From Botryllus schlosseri (lineage: Eukaryota > Chordata > Ascidiacea > Stolidobranchia > Styelidae): a DNA stretch of 20,820 bases. Shown here piece after piece: positions 11,803 to 18,870 of the stretch; the first letter of the stretch is position 1, and each line of letters begins with the position of its first letter. The translations under genes and the position numbers were made by a program. The DNA is taken from assembly GCA_000444245.1 (NCBI GenBank), contig ATSW01001984.1:1-20820 (forward strand). Direction: 5' to 3'. A model generated the notes under the pieces. The model had not been told where the DNA came from, ran no database searches, and saw nothing but the letters and a program-made list of their open reading frames with translations.

Positions 11803-12780
11803 ATGTATGCTAGGGGGGTAAAACACACGATCCGCGGGCGCATATTGAAAAATTCTTCGGTTTTCCAACACATTTGTAACAATAGTGAGGTATTTTGGAG
11901 GAAATACTTCCATGTTCATAAGCCCCATTATAACCACCCAACTACGGCGCTGTGGTTTCACTCTAGTTACCACTAGTAACAAGTCGGTGCGATCGACTTC
12001 CTATTTCAGGAAAGTTCACATCAAGTTCGTATTTTTTTGCAAATATGGATCCAAAAGTAGTTATTCACAGAAGCAAAAACGCCAATGCGCAACCGTTATA
12101 TGCAGTTAACATGGAAAATATATTAGTAGCACAAATATAATTGAATAGTGTATTCAATTGTATATTGAAGTTCTGTGCCTCCAAGAAGCTGTTGCACAAA
12201 TATATAATTGAAATATCTATGGTCGAGGTCGCGCTGCTGTGTCCCTTTCGACCCAAATGACCCCCAGACACGAGAGAAACCGGACTAGTAGTTTAATAAC
12301 AATAAACCAAATTCCAACGTATGCGTTTCCAATTAAATATCTTGTATTCTCCACAACGCATATGCAGGGCTAACACATGTGGTCATATCGCTGTGTTTGT
12401 CTTTTTTACATATTTGTGTGAACCATCATCGTACGAATAAAGAATCTGTCTCTGTCTCTCACCAGATTACGACTCAATCAAAGGGAGCGTACAATATGAC
12501 AACTTATAGCGGCACTGTTTTAGCGGTTCTTAACAGTATTCAACCCGACTATCATCGCGTTTTTGCCAATTCTATCGTTCGCGAATAAAGGTGTTGCGAC
12601 TTGCTGCTTTAAAAACTCTATTATCTGTGTATTATCTATATATGCTTTCAATGTATTCAAGTGAAAAGCAAGAGAACGGGGCAACATTTTCCAATCGGTT
12701 GACTGGTCCGGCCCGCGAGCGATTTGAAGGCTTAAACTCGGCCCGCGACGCAATTTGAGTTTGACACACCTGATGTATGC
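11803..12780. mobile_element. Degraded hAT element (962 bp, 11811-12772) with exact 8-bp target duplication
   Basis: The element runs 11811-12772. The right end, read on the minus strand, is CAGGTGTGTCAAACTCAAAT followed by a GCGGGCCG-containing stretch. This is a well-known terminus of Charlie-like hAT elements (CAGGGGTGTCAAACTC type). The left end TAGGGGGGTAAAAC (11811-11824) is a decayed copy, 10 of 14 matching, also followed within about 20 bp by CGCGGGC. The octamer ATGTATGC is identical on both sides (11803-11810 and 12773-12780), which fixes the borders. Inside are an AT-rich middle with a near-direct repeat (GCACAAATATAATTGAA at 12129, a 2-bp longer copy at 12194) and a LINE-type 3' tail at about 12390-12460. 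No transposase is recognisable. The target octamer lacks A at position 7. Confidence 0.8.
12390..12460 (+). mobile_element. LINE-type 3' tail: AATAAA then CT-rich tract, nested in hAT element
   Basis: TTTACATATTTGT, then CGTACGAATAAAGAATCTG and a tract of TCTG/TCTC units (12445-12460), parallel the 3' end of the LINE at 14,456-14,517, where TTACATTTTTGT leads to GTATACGAATAAAGATTCTC and (CT)n. It is therefore a short, 5'-truncated retroposon end of the same family, lying inside the hAT element at 11811-12772. The 5' border and a target duplication could not be placed. Confidence 0.6.
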
Positions 12781-13768
12781 ATTACCAAATACGTCACCTC
12801 ACCCGTAGTTTGGCCTATAACCTTGAGATATTAAAACATTACAAGTGTGTTTGAACGGCGGTATTTTGCAATGCAACTCGAGGATAATGGCCCGAACAAT
12901 TAAGAAATAGTTGTCTGCAATATGACCTGAATATTGATTTCTTACAACTTATTCCGCAATGTTGAGTATTTCTGAGAGCGAGAATGAGCCGTGTCGATAA
13001 TAGTATGCTGGTGATGTTAGGGGTTGAGACTCTCAAGTAGAGCGAGAGTAGAGCGAGACCGATACCACCGATATACTGAGTTTTAGCCCAGGAATCGATA
13101 TTCTTAGCCTATACAAAAATGCGACATGCTTCAAGTGTAAATTCTTTTTAATAACAAGCAATTGAAAAATACATCCCATGTCAACTTCATACAACTCCAT
13201 TCGAAAAGGCTTGTATTACAGTTGAGGAAGCACATCTTTATAAATTTTCACCAAGAACTGATCTACTGTGGACTTCGTAGATCAGTCCTACCTTATTGAA
13301 ACAAGGAAGAACTCTCATACTTTGCTTTTTGCCGCAGGACAAGGACAAAATCCACTACGTCCTATTTTTCCGATATCCATCGACAGCAAAGGCGTTGTGC
13401 TTAAACGTTCAAACATCAAAGAACCATGATGTGAACAAGGCAATCTCAGGATAGCAAGTAAAATGAGATACCCGTGATGATCGAAGAGGGCGATAGATGA
13501 AGTGATACCGTCACGCGAATGACCGATATATATATATTGGGAGAATGCCGATGCCGATATTTCTATGACTTCAGACATCGGTGGGGCTCCAGTTGACAGG
13601 GTTATTCAGAAGCGAATGTATTGCGACACCTAGCGATTTTATCAGTTGATACGATTCTTTGCCTCATAATGGCAGCATTGGTATCTTTCTATCATCTTCG
13701 TTCGTTTTGGTACATTCAATACTACCACCATATGGCGAAGATGTTGCTGGTAAAATAATTCACCGAGC
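12781..13768. other. Unassigned stretch with small tandem and inverted repeats
   Basis: No gene that I can support. Two structures are clear: an 11-bp tandem pair AGTAGAGCGAG at 13036-13057, and a perfect 10-bp inverted repeat ACTGATCTAC / GTAGATCAGT with a 10-base spacer at 13257-13286. A (TA)n run lies near 13530. Confidence 0.5.
13257..13286. repeat. Perfect 10-bp inverted repeat (hairpin)
   Basis: The arms ACTGATCTAC and GTAGATCAGT are perfectly complementary around a 10-base spacer. No neighbouring gene or poly-U run supports a terminator or an miRNA precursor, and the arms are too short for the latter. Confidence 0.5.
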
Positions 13769-13807
13769 GAGATAGTGTAATGGTTATGCGTCCGGCTTCT
13801 CGATCGG
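13769..13807 (+). other. tRNA-like 5' half (D arm and anticodon arm), not a complete tRNA
   Basis: After GAGA, the sequence has the tRNA order TA (positions 8-9), then GTGTAATGGTTATGC, which folds as a D arm (GTGT pairs with ATGC using G-U pairs), then G and TCCGG...ATCGG around an anticodon-like loop. TAGTGTAATGG fits a pol III A box. It is 74% identical (29 of 39) to the inverted copy at 15592-15630. The T arm, B box and 3' acceptor strand are missing, because the sequence runs straight into a hairpin and LINE coding sequence. It is therefore not a working tRNA gene. It may be a SINE-type head or a tRNA gene cut by LINE insertion. Confidence 0.45.
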
Positions 13808-13809
13808 TC

Positions 13810-13834
13810 CAGGTGGGCGCTCAGCATCCACCTG
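13810..13834. repeat. Hairpin at the junction of tRNA-like head and LINE
   Basis: CAGGTGG (13810-13816) and CCACCTG (13828-13834) form a perfect 7-bp stem with an 11-base loop. It lies exactly where tRNA-like sequence ends and recognisable RT coding begins, so it may mark a template switch or an insertion joint. Confidence 0.5.
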
Positions 13835-14380
13835 CTGCGAAAAAACATCTGCAGAAATTGCAAGTCTTGCAAAACCGAGCCATACGAATTCTCTGTCGGA
13901 AATCTAGATATGAGAATTGTAATAGCATGTATCGTAGCGTTGGAATATTGAAAGTGGAAGACGTTTTCAAATTTGAGGTAATGGAATTCATGCATAGCTA
14001 TCATCAGGGTGAACTGCCACTATATTTTGATAATCTGTTCAAGATACCTTCAGATACCCACCAACATCATACCAGATTTTCTTCTAATTTGTCTCTGTCT
14101 GTGCAACACCACTCTACCAGTCTAGTACAAAATTCAATCAGTTTTATTGGTGTCAATGTTTGGAATAAGCCACCTAATCTCCGCAATTTAGACCCTTGCT
14201 TTTAAAAAACAATGTTTTCATTCTCTTATCTATAACTACCGCTAAATTGTATTTGAATTGTATTTCAAATTGGTCCATGATACTGTGTCCTATTTTTCCT
14301 ATCGTTCGTTGGTTCATTTTAATTTAATTTTATTTTATATTTTTTTCATTAGTTATCGACTGTGAAAATTGCTCCTGTCC

Positions 14381-14423
14381 CGGGTGGCTCGGCTCTGAAG
14401 ACTATGTCATATCGAGCCTCCCG
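14381..14423 (+). other. LINE 3'UTR stem-loop
   Basis: CGGGTGGCTCG (14381-14391) pairs with CGAGCCTCCCG (14413-14423), 10 of 11 positions with a single T-T mismatch, around a 21-base loop. It lies about 67 bases before the AATAAA and 75 before the CT tail. In several LINE clades a 3' stem-loop is what the reverse transcriptase recognises, and that role is my inference here. Confidence 0.55.
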
Positions 14424-14517
14424 TCTACCTTGCATGTCGCATTTCACTGTTACATTTTTGTAGTGTTATGTTGATATGTAATGTATACGAATAAAGATTC
14501 TCTCTCTCTCTCTCTCC

Positions 14518-14630
14518 ACGGATAGCATGGAGGAGAAAAATAAGTGGGTGCAGACTAGATGACCTTGCTTAAAGGTCGTATCGCATCTACATCGTCAAAG
14601 CATCTCGATGGTGTAGGCGAAAATAAATCT

Positions 14631-14666
<36 letters not shown>

Positions 14667-14675
14667 CCAGGAGAG
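14518..14675 (+). mobile_element. Short retroposon-like unit with hairpins, AATAAA and (TC)n tail
   Basis: Directly after the LINE tail lies about 115 bp containing GACCTT / AAGGTC (a perfect 6-bp stem at 14560-14576) and a second imperfect stem at about 14588-14617 (CTACATCG with CGATGGTGTAG). AATAAA follows at 14622-14627 and a (TC)n run at 14633-14660. The arrangement copies the 3' architecture of the adjacent LINE without coding sequence, so it could be a SINE-like rider or an extremely truncated LINE copy. Borders and family are uncertain. Confidence 0.4.
14633..14660 (+). repeat. (TC)n microsatellite
   Basis: About 14 uninterrupted TC dinucleotides, the longest simple repeat in the window. 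It sits where a retroposon tail would be. CTCTC (14656-14660) and GAGAG (14671-14675) flank a 10-base loop. Confidence 0.9.
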
Positions 14676-14940
14676 GGATGATGATGCTCACAAATAGTGA
14701 CGCCAAAGCAGTCGCATGGGCTTTTGAAAAGTGCTTCCTTATTCATGAGATACAGGGTTTTGCATTTGCAAGCAGAAATTATCTTGTACAAGGTATTTCA
14801 TAAGAAAACAGTGATTATGCAGCCATCGTCAGATCTGTCTGCCATGTGAAAGTTAATTTAACTGGGATATTTGACTTTAAGATTATATATTCTGCGTGAG
14901 ACTGTCCGTGGCATACGGCCGTACACTAAAGAAGCAATCA

Positions 14941-14970
14941 GCAAATATCAAAAAAGGTTGGGCACCCCTG
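14941..14970. mobile_element. hAT right-end fragment (AGGTTGGGCACCCCTG type)
   Basis: AAAAAGGTTGGGCACCCCTG, ending at 14970, is the complement of CAGGGGTGCCCAACCTTTTT, a terminus typical of Charlie-like hAT elements. I found no left partner. The following octamer GACTATGT also occurs at 14398 inside the LINE 3'UTR, but the bases after that copy do not look like a hAT end. How far the element extends to the left is unknown. Confidence 0.6.
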
Positions 14971-15433
14971 GACTATGTACCCATGTTACTTGCTCCAATA
15001 ATTTACCAATGGAATTGAATGTTACGTGCAGCCCTAGGTGAACAAGATTTGGTTTATAGCATATTTATGGCATGAAATTTTCCCGCGGTCGAAGAGACAG
15101 GCAGCAAAAAAGGAGGACATGCGACTATCACTGATTTAGAAGAAATTGCTTCTATTTCGACTTGAATGCGGACATGCTTGAGGACTGTCGGATAGCCAGC
15201 GAGATGCTGTTCCACAATGGGGGTCCGGTGTACTTGATAGAGCAATGCGTTTTCTTGTGTTCTGTCCTGATCATATGGTAGTTGTTCTTCGTTGACGCGC
15301 GTGTGCCTTACTTATGAGCTTTTGACTTCGAGGTGAAGTAGTCGTTGAAATTTGTGGGAGTGTGACCGCAATGGAACTGATATATGAACTTGGCAATTTC
15401 TAGCATCCTCGTATCTTCTATGTTTAAAGTCAA
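14971..15433. other. Unassigned spacer
   Basis: No supported gene or repeat. It lies between a hAT end and the next retroposon tail, so it may be decayed repeat DNA. Confidence 0.4.
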
Positions 15434-15499
15434 ATGTACCTATTTGATGCTGGTGTGATCATACTAGTTGTCCTTCACAGTCGTATCGATCATTCCTAT

Positions 15500-15592
15500 C
15501 TGATACCGAATACTGTATATGCATATTTTCTGTACCACCATCATTGCCGTCTGTTTTTATTGTTGGATGAAAATAAAGACTCTCTCTCTCTC
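15500..15592 (+). mobile_element. Retroposon 3' end: AATAAA then (CT)n tail
   Basis: GAAAATAAAGACTCTC (AATAAA at 15572-15577), then CT repeats to about 15592, match the tail design at 14490-14517. Upstream sequence (from about 15500, TGCATATTTTCTGTACC) is T-rich but has no recognisable coding. It is the fourth such 3' end on the plus strand in 3.2 kb. Its 5' border is not visible. Confidence 0.5.
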
Positions 15593-15630
15593 CGACCAGG
15601 AAGTCGGACGCTCCACCATTAAGCTATCTT
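15592..15630 (-). other. tRNA-like 5' half, inverted, abutting a CT tail
   Basis: Read on the minus strand: AAGA, TA, GCTTAATGGTGGAGC (D arm: GCTT pairs with GAGC), G, then TCCGAC / GTCGGA enclosing TTCCTG, like an anticodon arm. The loop is one base off the canonical seven. After that the sequence becomes (GA)n, the complement of the neighbouring retroposon tail, so the T arm and 3' acceptor are missing. Identity with 13769-13807 is 29 of 39. The likeliest reading is a tRNA or tRNA-derived SINE interrupted by a retroposon. Confidence 0.4.
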
Positions 15631-15639
15631 TACTGAAAT

Positions 15640-16290
15640 GTCATGCACCCTAAATATAATTGAATGATACGGACGCCCATTTATAAATACGTCAATGGGC
15701 AAAAGGTGTTAGTTGTTACATAGTACAATCACAATCTGTGTGACCAAGAATGATGGAGGGTCGGATTTCGTCAATAAGCATCGGGCTTTCTTCATTAATC
15801 TTGCAGATGCAACTACCTAAGCACATATATTGTCACGTGACTGGATGATAATACAAAGCGTTATCATCACAGGTCACGACAGTTCATATCTGAAATCTTA
15901 CAATGATATGATAAAGAATGCAGCGTCCAGACCGCTATAGCTGACTAGGGAATGACTCCATTATTTCCGTGTTGCATTAGAGGGGAACGTTTTTCCGTAT
16001 TACTGTACTAATTTCAATTTGATATCCATGTAGGCTGCACTTATCATTGAAGCACACAAGCATTTGCATCATGGGTTCGTATCGAAGTAAACTTAAGAGT
16101 TTATTGTTATTATAGTCTTGAATCCAGCGGATATCACTGTCGATATTTTGATATGATCAACTGCGATAATCTAACACCAGCCGAAGTGTGACTTCATTAA
16201 CTACTCACCAATAACAACTTTTGCCTTCAAAATCTTCAAAGAATACCGGATAAGATTATTTCATCTAATAGCTCTTACTGAATCGTAATT
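15640..16290. other. Upstream flank of the candidate gene, with one hairpin
   Basis: No coding signal. An imperfect inverted repeat lies at 15831-15881 (see the separate entry). A TATA-like CATAAAAATAG occurs at 16294-16304, about 130 bp before the likely start codon of the gene that follows. It is a plausible core promoter but weak evidence by itself. Confidence 0.35.
15831..15881. repeat. Imperfect 51-bp inverted repeat containing CACGTGAC
   Basis: TGTCACGTGACTGGATGATAA on the left pairs with TTATCATCACAGGTCACGACA on the right around TACAAAGCG, with about 19 paired positions and small internal loops. The left arm contains the E-box CACGTG. It could be a very small MITE or a cruciform-prone regulatory site. 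Nothing in the sequence decides between these. Confidence 0.5.
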
Positions 16291-16429
16291 GAACATAAAA
16301 ATAGCAGTCATGTCGTCACCCCCAGGCTGTTTTCTGCAGCATTGAATATTCACAAAGCAAAATTCCAATCTGTAGGACATAAGTCTACGAGCGTACATGT
16401 ATTGTTGCTTTGAATCGTCAACAGCAAAG

Positions 16430-16502
16430 ATGTGGAGTTATTTGAGTTGGATTTGTGCTGCGGTCGTTTCTTTATCAGTCGCCAGAATACTTCCATCAAC
16501 CA
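16430..16502 (+). CDS. Candidate secreted-protein gene, exon 1 (signal peptide)
   Basis: ATG at 16430 has A at -3 and G at -1, a good start context. It opens MWSYLSWICAAVVSLSVA then RILPST, a textbook signal peptide: short N-region, hydrophobic core of about 12 residues, and likely cleavage after S-V-A (residue 18). The coding stretch ends in phase 1 at a perfect donor, CCA|GTAAGT (16503). An in-frame ATG at 16397 would add MYCCFESSTAK, but it has T at -3 and would spoil the compact signal peptide, so I prefer 16430. A TATA-like box lies at 16294. The product should enter the secretory pathway. I do not recognise the family. A chance signal-like frame next to a good donor is possible but less likely given the matching exon downstream. 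Confidence 0.5.
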
Positions 16503-16825
16503 GTAAGTATAAAAACAGCTAATGTTGGGCCTTCGTCTCTGTGATTTAAGTCAGTTCTGTGGTTTGTTAGTGCGACAAAAGCAGACCAAGGCTTTGTACT
16601 TTCTTGCCTCAGTTGGGCTTCATGAGAATCCTACTGATCTCTGCGTGTGTGCAAATATTGCGTCTATGAATTTTCGAATTGACCTGTAAAATCTATTTAT
16701 TGGATTTATAAACCAAATTAAGTCAATACATGAACATTGAAAAACATGGATAATTGGACATTACTACACACCTACGAGAAATGCTGTGTCTTGTTATCGC
16801 TTTCCTGACCATCAATACTCAACGG

Positions 16826-16895
16826 CAGATGTTCTTAATCTAGAGTCCCCCCAACCCCTTGGCGGTGCGCGTAATAGGGGGCTATATTGAAAGGC
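16826..16895. mobile_element. Decayed hAT end fragment in intron 1
   Basis: CAGATGTTCTTAATCTAGAG, followed by a C-run and GGCGGTGCGCG, resembles CAGTGGTTCTTAACCTGGGG...GGGGGTGCGCG, the G-rich hAT end also seen at 17,648. About 70 bp are recognisable. No right end or target duplication was found before the next exon. It lies inside the predicted 732-bp first intron of the candidate gene. Confidence 0.5.
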
Positions 16896-17234
16896 CAAAT
16901 GTTCAAACGTCAACTATGAAACGGCAATATCCTTATTAACAAGATCTGTCCCTATTTTTACCTATGTCCGTATTCGGTAATTTTCAGTGTTCTCTGAAGG
17001 TTACCATGGCCCCGCGGACTATACGAACGCTAACAATTGCACTACGACTGATAATCAGAAGCGGACTAGAACCTATCGATAGTGATCAGCTCCCCAGATT
17101 TCCATGCAATCACTCAAATAAATGTGGGGGTTCGCACTCACAAAATTGTTAAGGAACGTTGCTCGATCAGGCTCCATTCGTATCATAAGTCGCGTTGAGA
17201 TACTATGACATGAGTTAAATTTACGTATTAACAG

Positions 17235-17334
17235 CTGAGGAAGAAGTATTGCAATACTTGGACGGATTGGAAGTACCCGATTTTTCTTCTGCACTCTACC
17301 ATCCGCCGATGAAAATGGACTATAAGTTTAGCAA
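17235..17334 (+). CDS. Candidate secreted-protein gene, exon 2
   Basis: The acceptor TTAACAG (to 17234) and donor GCAA|GTGAGT (17335) bound 100 bases that, joined in phase 1 to exon 1, read without a stop: TEEEVLQYLDGLEVPDFSSA then LYHPPMKMDYKFS. The first half is acidic and could form a short amphipathic helix (EEEVLQYLDGL). The second is Pro/Met/Tyr/Lys-rich. There are no cysteines and no dibasic processing sites. The exon ends in phase 2. The intron before it is 732 bp, the one after 220 bp if exon 3 is right, and both are GT-AG. I cannot assign a domain. Resemblance to pro-regions of secreted ligands or proteases is too loose to claim. Confidence 0.45.
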
Positions 17335-17554
17335 GTGAGTCTCATGAAGGGATATGAACAGGACACGAAAAGGATATAAATTCACAGCTGTCAAGTGGAT
17401 TCTTCAACTGTGAAACACAATGAAGTCAGACGCAAGATCAGTCTTGCTCATTTCCCATTGATCGACTTTAATCAGAACTGACCTTAAATCGATTCCATTC
17501 TGTATATTTTATATTAATATTTTCCTTGTTTTGACTTTCTGTGCTATATTGTAG

Positions 17555-17621
17555 AGGTGTCAGTAACCAACAACTTCTATTGTCTTGGAGTACTCAAGTA
17601 GGCTGTGCCAACATCCAATAG
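17555..17621 (+). CDS. Possible terminal exon 3 of the secreted-protein gene
   Basis: A long pyrimidine-rich run (17,520-17,550) ending ATTGTAG provides the best acceptor downstream. Joined in the required phase 2 it completes a Lys codon and reads GVSNQQLLLSWSTQVGCANI-Q, then TAG at 17619-17621. The whole product would be about 79 residues, about 61 after signal removal, with a single cysteine in the mature part. The next AATAAA is at 17908, inside the hAT element downstream, so the 3' end may now use a transposon-derived poly-A site. Alternatives are that the true third exon lies further away or beyond the window, or that this segment is intronic. Confidence 0.25.
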
Positions 17622-17623
17622 TT

Positions 17624-17646
17624 CAATGTTTCTCAAACCTTTTATA
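17624..17646. mobile_element. Possible older hAT terminus, target of the next insertion
   Basis: CAATGTTTCTCAAACCTTTT resembles the hAT end CAGTGTTTCTCAAACCTTTT. The 1.2-kb element at 17,648 sits about 24 bp inside it, as if it had inserted into the end of an older hAT copy. The other end of the older element was not found downstream, so this rests on one short match. Confidence 0.3.
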
Positions 17647-18870
17647 CCAGTGGTTCTTAACCTTGCCCATGGGGGGCGCTGGCGATTTTGAAGGCGGCGA
17701 AAACGCACAGGGGGCGATATGGAGGGGGGGCTGAAGAAAAATGGATTCGCAGTAGATGATGTAGTAGTAGGACATATCCTTAATGAGTATTCAGGGCAAA
17801 TTAACATTCCGCAAAACATGTCAAATCCCGAAATTTTTGGTCGCGCTTCGCGACGATGTTTGCTACTTATGTTTTCATAAATGTAGTGGGTTATTATAAT
17901 TCATGTAAATAAATTGCGCGTACTTTCAGATCGCTAATTTCCCGTTAAAACACTGCCGTCACGCTTGCTAGGGTTATTTGCAACAAAATAATTATAGAAA
18001 ATAGAAATAGGCATTTAGGCGTCGGCTATTACTACGCCACGATGCACGAAGACATATGAAGTTCCGGCCAATATAGGACTCCGAGAAGTTTGCCAAAATA
18101 TCGTCAGCGAGAAAACCTTAGCCGAAGAGGATTGATTGCCCTTATTTTGACCGTAAACTTCGTTGTATAGGTCTATAAGTCTAATATTCCATAGATGCTT
18201 AAATCGCCCGCGCCGAATTATCATGTCGTCGCAATCCACACCCCACAGGACAAATAACATCCACCAGAGAAAATATTTGCCAGTGAAGAAATACCCATTT
18301 TGAATCGCGTGCTTAGCGTAATTCATTTTAATGCGCTCATGCGTTTCAATATCTTTTTACTATATAGACGACAAGAGGTAACAAAATAACAACATGTAAC
18401 GAAGTAATTGTACCAACTGGTATACGTCCGAATATGTTTAATTATTAATTACGTGGCCTTCATTTCCCAGGATAACAGTTCACTAAGCACTACCGGTAAA
18501 TCTGATTACGTGTGCTGAGAGGATAAAAATGTTATTGCGACATATATATGCAGTTACCACCTACTCATTAATGCAATATAGAAAATTTTGGCGCCTAGGG
18601 CGACCAAGCCACACAAACTTTGCGCACCATCGAAATAACGCGACGGGGTTCTTGGCCGCAAAGCCCACAGAAGTTTAGTTCATTATGCTATGGGTGCGCG
18701 AAACAATCGTTTTGAGGGGGGCTGACGAAGTGATGTGACGCCCCCCTCTTACCCATTGTCTTTATTTCAGTCCCTTACAATACGGCAATATGGGGGGGGG
18801 GGCGCTAGAGCCCGATAATTTTTGAAAGGGGGCGCTGGAGGAAAAAAGGTTAAGAACCACTGTTTTACAC
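17640..18870. mobile_element. hAT element (1,215 bp, 17648-18862) with 8-bp target duplication
   Basis: The element runs 17648-18862. The ends share a perfect 17-bp inverted repeat, CAGTGGTTCTTAACCTT and its complement. The flanks TTTTATAC (17640-17647) and TTTTACAC (18863-18870) match at 7 of 8 and fit nTnnnnAn. G-rich subterminal blocks with GGGGGCGCTGG occur at both ends (17670-17682 and 18825-18838), plus a second GGGGGGCG cluster near 18,715-18,805. A 103-codon minus-strand frame (18,015-18,326) shows no hAT dimerisation motif or zinc finger, so I regard the element as non-autonomous. Its ends differ from the 306-bp copy at 5823 by one base in the first 16 (TTCTTAACC versus TTCTCAACC), so the two are relatives. 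AATAAA at 17908 could serve the candidate gene upstream. Confidence 0.9.

Larger units (their letters stand above)
13810..14517 (+). mobile_element. LINE 3' fragment: RT C-terminal domain, 3'UTR stem-loop, AATAAA, (CT)n tail
   Basis: A continuous plus-strand frame (13,780-14,205) encodes, from about residue 22, HLQKLQVLQNRAIRIL, then YRSVGILKVEDVFKFEVMEF, then LPLYFDNLF, HHTRFSS, and SFIGVNVWNKPP. This is the thumb and C-terminal region of CR1/Jockey-type LINE ORF2 proteins (LQxLQNRAIRII...LPxxFxxLF...HxxxTR...WNxLP). The frame stops at CF, but a +1 shift at the T-run near 14,200 continues FKKQCFHSLIYNYR to a stop at 14,243, matching the family's usual FKKQ end. A 3'UTR follows with an 11-base stem (10 pairs) at 14381-14423, then AATAAA at 14490 and a CT tail (14,498-14,517). 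The endonuclease and RT palm are absent, so it is a 5'-truncated dead copy. I am confident it is a LINE, less so of the clade. Confidence 0.88.

Noticed and set aside
13769-13850. Functional tRNA gene at 13769 (and at 15592-15630 on the minus strand)
   Set aside because: No T arm, B box or closing acceptor strand in either copy. Only the 5' half folds.
14398-14978. GACTATGT at 14398 and 14971 as target duplication of a 565-bp hAT element
   Set aside because: The sequence after 14405 is LINE 3'UTR (part of its stem-loop) and does not resemble a hAT end. The octamer match is probably coincidental.
16988-17080. Alternative acceptor TTTTCAG (to 16987) joining exon 1 in phase to about 30 codons with a loosely CUB-like SEGY...DY...NNC pattern
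   Set aside because: The frame reaches a stop with no donor before it, the spacing does not fit CUB domains well, and the exon at 17235 fits better.
18015-18326. 103-codon minus-strand frame inside the 1.2-kb hAT element as a transposase remnant
   Set aside because: No BED zinc finger, RNase H-like or hAT C-terminal dimerisation motif is visible.
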